From Thermoclostridium caenicola (GTDB lineage: Bacteria > Bacillota > Clostridia > DSM-8532): a stretch of DNA of 64,000 bases. The DNA is taken from contig NZ_FQZP01000002.1 in assembly GCF_900142095.1 (NCBI RefSeq), positions 62,001 through 126,000 of the forward strand. The letters run 5' to 3'. Shown piece by piece: positions 17,437-24,640 of the stretch; within the stretch, counting starts at the first letter, position 1, and every line of letters begins with the position of its first letter. The notes beneath the pieces were generated by a model. It saw only the letters and a list, made by a program, of their open reading frames with translations. It did not search any database and was not told the DNA's origin. The translations under genes and the position numbers were made by a program.

Positions 17437-19854
17437 TCAGCGCGACAGCATCTTCGCCAGGCCTTTAAGCCGCTTTCCATTGCACAGCAGAACCAGACCC
17501 TCGATCATTTTTTTGCCGATCCGGCCGCCGGTGTTCTGATTGAGCTGTCTGAGCGGCGCCTCATCAAGGGATTGCATGATCATGCGCAGGGTCTTTTCAT
17601 CGGTATCCCGGTTCATCCTTCTCGCCGCTGCTGCCAGAATCCTGTAAAAGATCCTGCCGGCCAACACCTGACGGATCTCGTTGATGGTGGAATCAGGGGT
17701 AAACGTCCCTTTCCGGTGGATCGGCGGATGCACGACGGGTTTTCCGTACAGGGCGTCAAACTCTTGCTTGGGAATGTTGCAGCCGGGCTTCGGATGATAG
17801 TAGGAGGGCAGCGGTTCCCTTTTGTCCCAGACGGCGGGATCCACCTCACCCGTGCCTTCAATCCGGACACGGCCGCTCAGCCTGATATCCCGGGAAGAAG
17901 CGCCCACCAGGATCTCAAACTCTCCGGACTCCACCTGCCAGCTTTTTGAATGAGTATCGTAAAAGGCAAAGGCCCGCCTGTCCAACCGGAAACGGACTTC
18001 CTTCTCCTCTCCGGGCTCAAGGCTGATCTTGGCGAATTCCTTCAGTTCCTTGTCGGGTCTGAAGATGGTACTTTCAACATCGCGGACATAAACCTGGACG
18101 ATCTCCTTTCCGGCCATGGAGCCGGTATTCCTGATCCGGAAGCTGATGTTCAGGATACCGTTTTCGTCCGTTTTTTCAGGTTCAATAACCAGATCGCTGT
18201 ACGCAAAGCTTGTATAGGACAGGCCGTGTCCAAAGGGGAACAGCGGTTTCACACCGGCCTTATCATAGAAACGGTAGCCCACATAGATGCTTTCACGGTA
18301 TTCAACGCCCTTGGGGCCCATGGGGAACCAGGCGGTTGCCGGGCAATCCTCCAGCTTCTCAGGGAAGGTCTCGGCCAGCTTCCCGCAGGGATTCGCTTTT
18401 CCGTAAAGAAGCTTCCAGAGAGCAGTTCCGCCCCCCTGACCGGAAAGGTAGAGCTCCAGCACCGCCTTGGCGCTGCCTATCCACGGCATCTCCACCGGTG
18501 CACCGTTGCACAGGACAACGACCACATTGGGATTTGCCCTGGCCACCTCCGCAATGAGCACGTTGTGGGCAGGGGGCATCCGCATGTGGATCCTGTCAAA
18601 CCCTTCCGATTCATAGTCATCGGTGAGCCCGGCCAGGATCACCGCCACATCCGCTGCTTTGGCCGCATTGCAGGCTTCTTCAATGAGTTGCCTGTCAGGT
18701 GCGTCGGTTCGGATGTCATATCCCCGCGCATAGGTGATATCGGAAGCATTGGGCAGCGTCATGGCCTGATCATAGGCATTGTCCAGCCGCCACGGATTCA
18801 CCATGGAGCTTCCGGCCCCCTGGTAGCGCGGATGTTTGGCAAACTCACCGATCAAAGCGATGCGCATCCCCTTTTTCAGCGGAAGAATGCCATCCTCGTT
18901 CTTAAGCAGGACAGCGCCTTCACATGCGGCTTCTACGGCCAGCCGATGATGGGCCTCCCTGTCAAAACGGTAGCCATCCGCTTTATTGGCCATATATTGG
19001 AGAATAAGCTTTATAAGCCTTGCCACGGCTTCATCCAAAACCGATTCATCAAGTTCTCCTGACCGTACGGCATCCACGATGGCCTGGTCGTTCTCCGGAA
19101 ATACGCCAGGCATTTCCAGATCCAGCCCGGCCTTCAGGGCAGCCACCCGGTCGCTGACAGCGCCCCAGTCCGACACCACGACACCGTCATAGCCCCATTC
19201 TTCCCGGAGAATCTGGGTCAGGAGCAGCCGATTCTGGCTGGCATAGGTGCCATTGACCTTGTTATAGGCACACATGACGGTGCGCGGACCGGCTTTTTTA
19301 ACAGCCCGTTCAAAACCGGCCAGGTAAATCTCCCGCATGGCCCGTTCATCCACAAAGGCATCGATGGTCATGCGATTGCTTTCCTGGTTGTTGACGGCAA
19401 AATGCTTCAGCGAAGTTCCAACGCCTTTGGACTGAACACCCTGGATCAAGGCGCCCGCCAGTTCGCCGGAAAGAAAGGGATCCTCGGAGAAATACTCAAA
19501 GTTGCGTCCGCAAAGGGGCGAACGCTTGATATTGGCTCCCGGCCCCAGCAACACACCCACATCTTCCTGCAGGCATTCCTCACCCAGGGCCTCTCCGACC
19601 CGGCGCAGCAGATCCCTGTCCCAGGAAGCGGCCAGGCATGATGCCGTCGGGAAACAGGTTGCCTCATAGCTTCCACCCGAAAAATCCTTCGACTGCTTCT
19701 GCTTCCTCAAGCCATGGGGACCGTCGGTAAGCATGACGGACGGCAACCCCAACCTCTCGATGGCCTTGGTGTGCCAATAGTCCTCGCCAGAGCATAGCGA
19801 AGCTTTTTCCTGAAGTGTCAGCCTGTTAACAATCTCCCTGATCTGTTCTTCCAT
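17437..19854 (-). CDS. bglX: Glycoside hydrolase family 3 beta-glucosidase
   Basis: An 805-residue cytoplasmic GH3 enzyme with no signal peptide. The N-terminal barrel contains LTDGPHGLR, GVGTSLKHFAVNNQESNR (substrate-binding Lys-His) and VVVSDWGAV, whose Asp (about residue 232) is the nucleophile. A five-stranded domain follows, and the C-terminal fibronectin-III-like domain includes FPFGHGLSYTSFAY and EIVQVYVRD. This order matches clostridial beta-glucosidases acting on imported cello-oligosaccharides or related beta-glycosides. The extra ~100-residue helical tail is common in this branch. ATG at 19854 follows GAGGGGG. The symbol is family-based; beta-xylosidase or glucosylceramidase-like activity cannot be excluded. 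Confidence 0.88.
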   Translation of the reverse strand: MEEQIREIVNRLTLQEKASLCSGEDYWHTKAIERLGLPSVMLTDGPHGLRKQKQSKDFSGGSYEATCFPTASCLAASWDRDLLRRVGEALGEECLQEDVGVLLGPGANIKRSPLCGRNFEYFSEDPFLSGELAGALIQGVQSKGVGTSLKHFAVNNQESNRMTIDAFVDERAMREIYLAGFERAVKKAGPRTVMCAYNKVNGTYASQNRLLLTQILREEWGYDGVVVSDWGAVSDRVAALKAGLDLEMPGVFPENDQAIVDAVRSGELDESVLDEAVARLIKLILQYMANKADGYRFDREAHHRLAVEAACEGAVLLKNEDGILPLKKGMRIALIGEFAKHPRYQGAGSSMVNPWRLDNAYDQAMTLPNASDITYARGYDIRTDAPDRQLIEEACNAAKAADVAVILAGLTDDYESEGFDRIHMRMPPAHNVLIAEVARANPNVVVVLCNGAPVEMPWIGSAKAVLELYLSGQGGGTALWKLLYGKANPCGKLAETFPEKLEDCPATAWFPMGPKGVEYRESIYVGYRFYDKAGVKPLFPFGHGLSYTSFAYSDLVIEPEKTDENGILNISFRIRNTGSMAGKEIVQVYVRDVESTIFRPDKELKEFAKISLEPGEEKEVRFRLDRRAFAFYDTHSKSWQVESGEFEILVGASSRDIRLSGRVRIEGTGEVDPAVWDKREPLPSYYHPKPGCNIPKQEFDALYGKPVVHPPIHRKGTFTPDSTINEIRQVLAGRIFYRILAAAARRMNRDTDEKTLRMIMQSLDEAPLRQLNQNTGGRIGKKMIEGLVLLCNGKRLKGLAKMLSR

Positions 19855-19982
19855 AGCGACCCCCTCATCTGTAGCCAAGTCTTTATTCCAATTATATCAT
19901 ACCCTTCCTTATAGCCAACGAAGCATGCCGCTCACCGTAAGCCGAACGCCTCTGTCTTAAGCGCAGGGATGTCCCTGACAGG

Positions 19983-20009
19983 CATAAGAAAAAGGCCGCC
20001 AAGGCCTTT
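19983..20009 (-). terminator. Terminator of the DtxR-type gene
   Basis: In the minus reading AAAGGCC-TTGGC-GGCCTTT is followed by TTCTT. It lies about 50 bases after the regulator stop at 20058. Confidence 0.75.
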
Positions 20010-20057
20010 AAAAATTCGCAGTTACCGGGGAACAGGCATGACAGCGCTTTGAACCCA

Positions 20058-20492
20058 TCAATCCTCTGCCGCCGGTTCGTTATGGTTTTGGGAATAGCCA
20101 TACCGGCTCAGAAACTCAGTCAGACGCTCCATGGTATGCGCGCTGACGGCATGCTCCATCCGGCAGGCATCTTCCTCCGCTATGTCCGGATCCACCTGCA
20201 GCACCTCGATGAGAAAGCGCTTGATCTGCCGATGGATCTGCCTGACTTTTTCAGCCATATGGCGTCCCTCATTGGTCAGTTCCACAGGCCCATACATCTC
20301 CTGGCGCACAAGGCCCTGTTTCTTGAATTTGCTGAGCGTTTGGTTCACGCTGGCCTTGGCGATCTGGAGCTTGTTGGCTATATCGGTTACCCGAACCGCT
20401 TCTCCGCTTTCCTCAAGTTCCAGGATAGCTTCCAGGTAGTCCTGCATGGATGCGGAAAGCTTTTTCAGTTCTGAAATGTGAGCCACCCCCAT
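20058..20492 (-). CDS. DtxR/MntR-family metal-dependent regulator
   Basis: A 144-residue regulator. Residues 5-65 form the winged helix: SASMQDYLEAILELEESG then VTDIANKLQIAKASVNQTLS. Residues 70-140 form the metal-binding and dimer domain, including the HAVSAHTMERLTEFL region and EEDACRMEH with His, Cys, Glu and Met ligands typical of DtxR/MntR. It lacks the SH3-like third domain, like MntR. The ATG at 20492 follows GAGAGG. A DtxR-type palindrome sits on its own promoter, so self-repression by iron or manganese is likely. No transporter gene is adjacent, so its targets lie elsewhere. Confidence 0.85.
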   Translation of the reverse strand: MGVAHISELKKLSASMQDYLEAILELEESGEAVRVTDIANKLQIAKASVNQTLSKFKKQGLVRQEMYGPVELTNEGRHMAEKVRQIHRQIKRFLIEVLQVDPDIAEEDACRMEHAVSAHTMERLTEFLSRYGYSQNHNEPAAED

Positions 20493-20506
20493 ACTTAGGC
20501 CTCTCA

Positions 20507-20524
20507 TGTTAGCTTTATCTAACA
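20507..20524. promoter_or_regulatory. DtxR-type operator over the regulator's own start region
   Basis: TGTTAG-CTTTAT-CTAACA (plus strand) is a perfect six-base inverted repeat with the TTAG/CTAA half-sites known for DtxR/IdeR boxes. It begins five bases downstream of the -10 box, covering the expected transcription start. Confidence 0.65.
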
Positions 20525-20529
20525 TTATC

Positions 20530-20557
20530 ATTATAGCCCAACCCTGCCAGAAGTCAA
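20530..20557 (-). promoter_or_regulatory. Promoter of the DtxR-type gene
   Basis: TTGACT (20557-20552) and TATAAT (20535-20530) with a 16-base spacer in the minus reading, immediately ahead of the DtxR-type operator. Confidence 0.7.
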
Positions 20558-20589
20558 GCCAGGAAGACACAGACTGTCATCAGGCTGTC

Positions 20590-20621
20590 AAAAAAGAGGT
20601 ACGATGCCGTACCTCTTTTTT
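20590..20621 (-). terminator. Strong terminator of the glutaredoxin gene
   Basis: AAAAAAGAGGTACG (20590-20603) pairs perfectly with CGTACCTCTTTTTT (20608-20621) around a four-base loop. The stem overlaps the glutaredoxin stop codon and ends in a run of T in the minus reading. Confidence 0.9.
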
Positions 20622-20850
20622 AAGACCCAATCATTTCGTCGATCTTCTTCTGGTCAAATCCGACAATAATCTGCCCGTTGATGTCGATTACCGGAACTCC
20701 TCTCTGACCGGATTTCTCGATCATTTCGATGGCTTTCCGGGGGTTTCTGGATACATCGATATCTTCGAAAGCGATGTTTTTGGAGGCCAGATAGTTTTTT
20801 GCCATGGTACACCACGGGCATGTAGGCGTGGAATAAACCTTTACAGTCAT
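20620..20850 (-). CDS. NrdH/glutaredoxin-like small thiol protein (CPWC)
   Basis: A 76-residue glutaredoxin fold with the redox site STPTCPWCTMAKNYL at residues 7-21, the cis-Pro in RGVPVIDINGQ and the C-terminal GFDQKKIDEMI. CPWC differs from the CPYC of classical glutaredoxins and the CVQC of NrdH. Short proteins of this kind are usually reduced by thioredoxin reductase in glutathione-free bacteria. I took the ATG at 20850, seven bases after GGAGG. The promoter just upstream is overlapped by a CsoR-type operator and the CsoR-like gene is the next one upstream, so the protein is probably induced by copper (or persulfide) stress. A copper-thiol repair role is inferred. Confidence 0.88.
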   Translation of the reverse strand: MTVKVYSTPTCPWCTMAKNYLASKNIAFEDIDVSRNPRKAIEMIEKSGQRGVPVIDINGQIIVGFDQKKIDEMIGS

Positions 20851-20891
20851 CTCATTCCCTCCTTTGCACATCCGGTGACAACCCAGCCGTG

Positions 20892-20912
20892 ATATACCCC
20901 CTATGGGTATAT
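20892..20912. promoter_or_regulatory. CsoR-type copper operator
   Basis: ATATACCC-CCTAT-GGGTATAT is a perfect eight-base inverted repeat of the TACCC(C)-GGGTA type bound by CsoR repressors. Its right end overlaps the -10 box of the glutaredoxin promoter (20911-20916). Confidence 0.75.
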
Positions 20913-20939
20913 TATAGCAAAATTCTACAATTTCCACAA
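20911..20939 (-). promoter_or_regulatory. Glutaredoxin gene promoter
   Basis: In the minus reading TTGTGG (20939-20934) and TATAAT (20916-20911) are 17 bases apart. The -10 hexamer overlaps the CsoR-type palindrome, so repressor binding would block polymerase. Confidence 0.7.
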
Positions 20940-21021
20940 ATCTTTTTGGTTCCCCACCTATCTTGGCTTGATACTGCCGGTCCAATCCAGACAATTCATG
21001 GATGCGCAAAAGAGGCAAAAA

Positions 21022-21303
21022 TCAGTCCGTAAGGTGCGTAAGGCTTTTTATGGCTCTGGACAGCTCTTCCGCCGCTTTTTCCCTGTCCTGCGCCGAAACC
21101 ATGTCCTCCAGGCATGATACGGCATGCCGCTCCAGGATCAGGCTGCCCACCTTTTGAAGCGCCGCCCTGGCTGCCGCAATCTGGGTCAGTATATCCATGC
21201 AGGGCTTATCTTCAGCGATCATCCGCAAGCCCCTGTTCTGCCCTTCGATACGGCTGAGCCTTTTGATAAGGTCTTCCCCTGACGTTTTGTGCCGAGTCGG
21301 CAT
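21022..21303 (-). CDS. csoR: CsoR-family copper-sensing repressor
   Basis: A 93-residue all-helical CsoR/DUF156 protein. The copper ligands are at the family spacing: Cys in EDKPCMDIL (about residue 44), His 25 residues later and Cys four residues after that in ERHAVSCLED. The His argues for Cu(I) sensing (CsoR) rather than persulfide sensing (CstR), whose members keep only the two Cys. RIEGQNRGLRMI in helix 1 is typical. The ATG follows GGAGG. It is upstream of the glutaredoxin gene on the same strand, with a CsoR-type operator between them. No copper ATPase or chaperone gene is in the window. Confidence 0.9.
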   Translation of the reverse strand: MPTRHKTSGEDLIKRLSRIEGQNRGLRMIAEDKPCMDILTQIAAARAALQKVGSLILERHAVSCLEDMVSAQDREKAAEELSRAIKSLTHLTD

Positions 21304-21413
21304 AAACCTTCCTCCAGATCCAGGATGTCATTATTTTATAGGATTCAGCCTGCTCCTTCAATGTGCGGCCGTTTCCGGTTTGATTTATCCGTTATTGCCA
21401 ATAAGATTGATAC

Positions 21414-21441
21414 CTGTTACAATATATGTAACAGTTATAAT
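21414..21441 (+). promoter_or_regulatory. Inverted repeat and -10 box ahead of a lipoprotein gene
   Basis: CTGTTAC-AATATAT-GTAACAG is a perfect seven-base inverted repeat (21414-21434) immediately followed by TATAAT (21436-21441). It occupies the -35 to spacer region of the probable promoter for the gene at 21564, the usual position of a repressor operator. The cognate regulator is unknown. Confidence 0.5.
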
Positions 21442-21563
21442 ACTGGAAGAATATTTCTATTATGTTGTAACCATCTTAGTATTTGAATATTTTCTGATTG
21501 ATAATTGGTAAGAAAATGGGTATTATAATATTTGAATCTGAAAATAAAAAAGGAGGAAATCAA

Positions 21564-22133
21564 ATGAAGCATAGATATGCTGCATTGATGATTCTCATGC
21601 TTTGCGCATTCGTTTTGGCAGGATGCGGCGCAGAACCCGCTCCCAATGTCACAACTCCTCCTGCCAATACCGGTGGTTCTACCAGCAGCCCTGATGCCTA
21701 CTCAACACCATCCATGGTAACCGACGCTGCAGGATTTGAAAAGGCCATCAGCAAGGACGGTGTGTGGATTATCTGCCTTCTGAACGACCTGACCATCAAC
21801 AAGGAGCTTGTTCTGGATGGTACCTTCACCAACGGCAAGAAGGACGACAAGGGTAATGATATCATCCAGAGGAAGATCGCCCTCTATGAGCAGGATCAGA
21901 ACCGCAACATCACGGCCAGATACACACTCGCCGTTCCCAAGCTGACCATCAACAGCCCCAACGCCAGCATCCAGCATGGTACATTCAAAGGCGATCTGTA
22001 CGTTAATGCTGAGAACTTCCAGCTGGTGGATACCACAGTGGAGGGTAATGTTTACTTCGCTTCGGATGCCATCAAGAACAGCTTCAAGATGGACGAAGCC
22101 AGCAAGATTACCGGCGAACAGAAGGTTCAGTAA
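21564..22133 (+). CDS. Lipoprotein of unknown function
   Basis: 189 residues. A lipoprotein signal ends in the lipobox FVLAGCGAEP (Cys about residue 21), then a Thr/Ser/Pro-rich linker (about 25-50). The mature domain, about 140 residues, resembles one rung-series of a right-handed beta helix: repeated hydrophobic strands such as LTINKELVLDG, PKLTINSPNASIQHG, GDLYVNAENFQLVD and GNVYFASDAIKNSF, each a potential coil. That pattern suggests a small surface beta-solenoid that binds polymer or wall, but no family was recognised. AGGAGG precedes the ATG and a strong terminator follows, so it is a monocistronic gene. Confidence 0.8.
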   Translation: MKHRYAALMILMLCAFVLAGCGAEPAPNVTTPPANTGGSTSSPDAYSTPSMVTDAAGFEKAISKDGVWIICLLNDLTINKELVLDGTFTNGKKDDKGNDIIQRKIALYEQDQNRNITARYTLAVPKLTINSPNASIQHGTFKGDLYVNAENFQLVDTTVEGNVYFASDAIKNSFKMDEASKITGEQKVQ

Positions 22134-22160
22134 GACTGACCGCTGGCTATGCAGAAATTG

Positions 22161-22193
22161 AGAGGGCTGCAGCAAAGCAGCCCTCTTTCTTTC
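22161..22193 (+). terminator. Terminator of the lipoprotein gene
   Basis: AGAGGGCTGC (22161-22170) and GCAGCCCTCT (22177-22186) form a 10-bp perfect stem followed by TTCTTTC. It separates the gene from the convergent MerR gene. Confidence 0.85.
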
Positions 22194-22956
22194 AGCTTTT
22201 TTGGCCCGTGTATATCAGGATGGCATCTCGCAGGAAGGCGGCCATACCCGGCTGTTCCTTGTCGTAATGGGCTCTGAACCTCTCATCAGCCACATACATC
22301 TCCGCCAATCCCGCATGGGCCTCCCTGGAGTAATCGTCCCAGAAGAAGCACAGCCACTGCCGGTGCAGGTCGGCAGCCTCCTGGGCAAGCTCACTGGCCG
22401 GATCGCCGCTCTTGAACGCTTCCCGCAGAACCTCTGTCAGCTCATTGGACAGCGCCTCCAGTTGCGCATGCTGCTCCCTGGTCATGTTCAGCACTTTCCG
22501 GCCTGATTGGTCCACGGCTTCATCACCGTATTTCTCACGGGCCTCCTTTCCGAATTTTCTCTCATTCTCCTCAACAAGCTGCTGTTTGAAACCCATGAAT
22601 TTTTCCTGATCGCTCATTTCCATTCTCCCTCCGCATGCCGCAATGGTCTTCTCCACATTGGCCAGGAGCAGATCCAATTGGGCCCGTTTTTCCAGAAGCT
22701 TCTCACGGTGTTCCATCAGCGCCTGCATCCTGTCAAAGTTGGGTGAGGAGAGGATCGCCATGATCTTCTCCAGGCTGACGCCCAGCTCCCTGTAAAAGAG
22801 GATCTGCTGGAGCCTGTCAACTTCCCTTGTTCCATAAATCCGATATCCCGACGGATTGATTCTGGCCGGCTTCAGAAGACCAATCTCGTCATAATACCGG
22901 AGTGTCCTGGGGCTCACGCCTGCCAGACGTGCCAGCTGCTGAACGGTGTATTCCAT
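22192..22956 (-). CDS. MerR-TipAS transcriptional activator (Mta/TipA-like)
   Basis: A 254-residue regulator. Residues 1-70 are a MerR winged helix (VQQLARLAGVSPRTLRYYDE, then INPSGYRIYG). A coiled-coil dimer helix follows to about 115. The C-terminal TipAS antibiotic-recognition domain (about 130-250) includes KYGDEAVDQSGRKVLNMT and the final HYDKEQPGMAAFLRDAI. TipAL and Mta bind drugs through this domain and activate multidrug genes. The promoter has the long spacer typical of MerR-regulated genes, so it probably autoregulates. No drug exporter is directly attached, although a nitroreductase gene lies upstream on the same strand. Confidence 0.9.
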   Translation of the reverse strand: MEYTVQQLARLAGVSPRTLRYYDEIGLLKPARINPSGYRIYGTREVDRLQQILFYRELGVSLEKIMAILSSPNFDRMQALMEHREKLLEKRAQLDLLLANVEKTIAACGGRMEMSDQEKFMGFKQQLVEENERKFGKEAREKYGDEAVDQSGRKVLNMTREQHAQLEALSNELTEVLREAFKSGDPASELAQEAADLHRQWLCFFWDDYSREAHAGLAEMYVADERFRAHYDKEQPGMAAFLRDAILIYTGQKS

Positions 22957-22974
22957 GATATCGCCTCCGAAACC

Positions 22975-23005
22975 ACCTTACACCTTTACGCAACGTCAAA
23001 GTCAA
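22975..23005 (-). promoter_or_regulatory. MerR-type promoter with a 19-base spacer
   Basis: In the minus reading TTGACT (23005-23000) and TAAGGT (22980-22975) are 19 bases apart, the stretched spacing that MerR-family activators correct by twisting DNA. The spacer carries ACGTTGCGT and AAGGTG segments seen in TipA/Mta-type sites. Confidence 0.7.
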
Positions 23006-23021
23006 CAGCTTTTTCGTAAAA

Positions 23022-23768
23022 TCAGATCCCGGAGACAGAAATCACATATTCATAGCCCGCAGGTGCTTCCGGAAACTCAGGCTGCCTGGCAAAAACCGGG
23101 TCCTTCCCAAGATGAAGCCCGGCCAGCCAAACATGGCATAACGCAATACCCATATCGATTTGATTGAGCCTTTCATAGATCAGGGCTTTCAATCCGCCGG
23201 TTCTGATACAATAGGCATGTATCCGATCGGCCTCCTTTTTGAAATACCAGGGCTGGCTGTTGACCGAAGATGGAGCCAGTCTGGCTGCTTCCAGCAAGGG
23301 ATCCTCAGGGACATTGGCTATCTTGCCGAGGGGTTTTCTCTTAAACTCCGACAGACTATCCCGATACAAAGAACCCGCAGCTTTCCCAAAAGCCATCGCG
23401 ATGACGAACTCCATCCCGGGCTTGATGGCAATATTTCCCGAAGGCTTGGCTAAACCCACCCAGCAGGAGCCAAGCCCCATGGCAGACAGGGCAAGGTCCA
23501 TCTGCTGCAGAATGAAACCCGCATTAACCAGGTACCCTTCCCTGTTTTCCGATGACATCACGAGATAGTGGGGAGCTTTGAGGGCCAGCAGACCGCGTAT
23601 GGTATCGCCCTGTACAAGGCTGATATCGGTCCGGATATCAAAGAGCGGCTTCAGGGAAGGAAGGAGCCTGGATACCTCATCCGTCACCGAAGCATCCAGG
23701 GGCGTCATCTCATATTTCCTAACCGATTTTCTCCTGAAAATAGACTGGTAGAGCCTTTCAAAATCCAT
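23022..23768 (-). CDS. Nitroreductase-like flavoprotein, TM1586 type
   Basis: A 248-residue putative nitroreductase of the doubled half-domain type. An N-terminal FMN-binding half includes FRRKSVRKYEMTPLD and LGSCWVGLAKPSG, and a C-terminal half includes LEAARLAPSSVNSQPWYFKK with a long tail. This organisation matches the TM1586-like family, whose natural substrate is unknown. The ATG at 23768 follows AAAAGGAG. It is divergent from the LysE-type exporter gene; a perfect palindrome lies between them, closer to lysE. Confidence 0.8.
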   Translation of the reverse strand: MDFERLYQSIFRRKSVRKYEMTPLDASVTDEVSRLLPSLKPLFDIRTDISLVQGDTIRGLLALKAPHYLVMSSENREGYLVNAGFILQQMDLALSAMGLGSCWVGLAKPSGNIAIKPGMEFVIAMAFGKAAGSLYRDSLSEFKRKPLGKIANVPEDPLLEAARLAPSSVNSQPWYFKKEADRIHAYCIRTGGLKALIYERLNQIDMGIALCHVWLAGLHLGKDPVFARQPEFPEAPAGYEYVISVSGI

Positions 23769-23909
23769 AATCCCATCTCCTTTTCCGTACGTCATATATA
23801 CGTTTGACGCCGCCGAAAGTCTTATCCGGACGATGAAGTTTATGTGCCCGGATTCACACGGCGCCAGAAATATGAGATAATAAGGGACAATCGGCAATGC
23901 CAAACCGAA

Positions 23910-23925
23910 CCTGTGGTACCACAGG
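23910..23925. promoter_or_regulatory. Perfect 16-base palindrome upstream of the LysE-type gene
   Basis: CCTGTGGTACCACAGG is fully self-complementary without a spacer and ends 21 bases before the TTG start at 23947. It is a good candidate operator, or a short 5' RNA hairpin, for the exporter gene. Confidence 0.5.
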
Positions 23926-23946
23926 ATACCAGAAGGGTGATCCGTC

Positions 23947-24591
23947 TTGTATACTTTTATACGGTCTTTTATCATCGGGTTTTCCGGGGCCATGATGCCC
24001 GGTTCCCTGCTCACCTATACCGTCGAAAAAAGTCTGAAGATCGGTCCGAAGGCCGGTCCGCTGGTTTCCCTGGGCCATGCGCTCCTGGAACTGGTGCTGG
24101 TCATCCTGCTGTTCATCGGAGTCGGCCAATATCTTGAAACACCCCTGGCCCAGATGATCATCGGATTCCTGGGTGGCGCCGTGTTGATCTTTTTTGGCGG
24201 CAGTATGATCAGGGATGCGGCGAAAGGGAAACTCCAGATTGACATGAAGAGCGCGTCAGCCGCCAAAAGCGGTGGGATTATCCTGGGAAGCATGCTGGTC
24301 AGCGCTTCCAATCCCTATTTTGCAGTATGGTGGGCGGCCGTCGGGCTGGGACTCATGATGGAAGCCTATAACCTTATGGGGGTGGCCGGTGTTGTGCTGT
24401 TTTACACGGGCCATATCCTGTCCGATTTTTCCTGGTACACGTTGGTGTCTTTTATCATCGGCAAGACCCGGAAGTTCATCAACATGAAGATCTACAGGAT
24501 CATCATCGTCGTTCTGGGAGCTGTGCTCATCGCTTTCGGCGCCGGTTTCCTGGTTTCGTCGGTGAAAATGCTTTTAGGGCCTGTTTCCTGA
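23947..24591 (+). CDS. LysE/RhtB-family exporter
   Basis: A 214-residue six-helix membrane protein of the LysE superfamily. The N-terminal SFIIGFSGAMMPGSLLTYTV carries the conserved Gly-Pro/Pro-Gly turn of helix 1, followed by GHALLELVLVILLFIGV and the central ASNPYFAVWWAAVG motif of helix 4. Family members export amino acids or related small molecules. The gene starts with TTG at 23947, seven bases after AAGGGTG. A 16-base palindrome just upstream may be its operator. It stands alone, convergent with the giant activase gene; the substrate is unknown. Confidence 0.85.
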   Translation: MYTFIRSFIIGFSGAMMPGSLLTYTVEKSLKIGPKAGPLVSLGHALLELVLVILLFIGVGQYLETPLAQMIIGFLGGAVLIFFGGSMIRDAAKGKLQIDMKSASAAKSGGIILGSMLVSASNPYFAVWWAAVGLGLMMEAYNLMGVAGVVLFYTGHILSDFSWYTLVSFIIGKTRKFINMKIYRIIIVVLGAVLIAFGAGFLVSSVKMLLGPVS

Positions 24592-24640
24592 ACCTTAGGT
24601 TTCTCAGCGACCCATCCGTATCCTTTGCCGGAAGCCGTCG

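Noticed and set aside
15654-17468. 604-codon open frame on the plus strand
   Set aside because: It is antisense to the membrane glycosyltransferase, has low-complexity Gln/Arg/Pro composition, no ribosome site and no recognisable domain.
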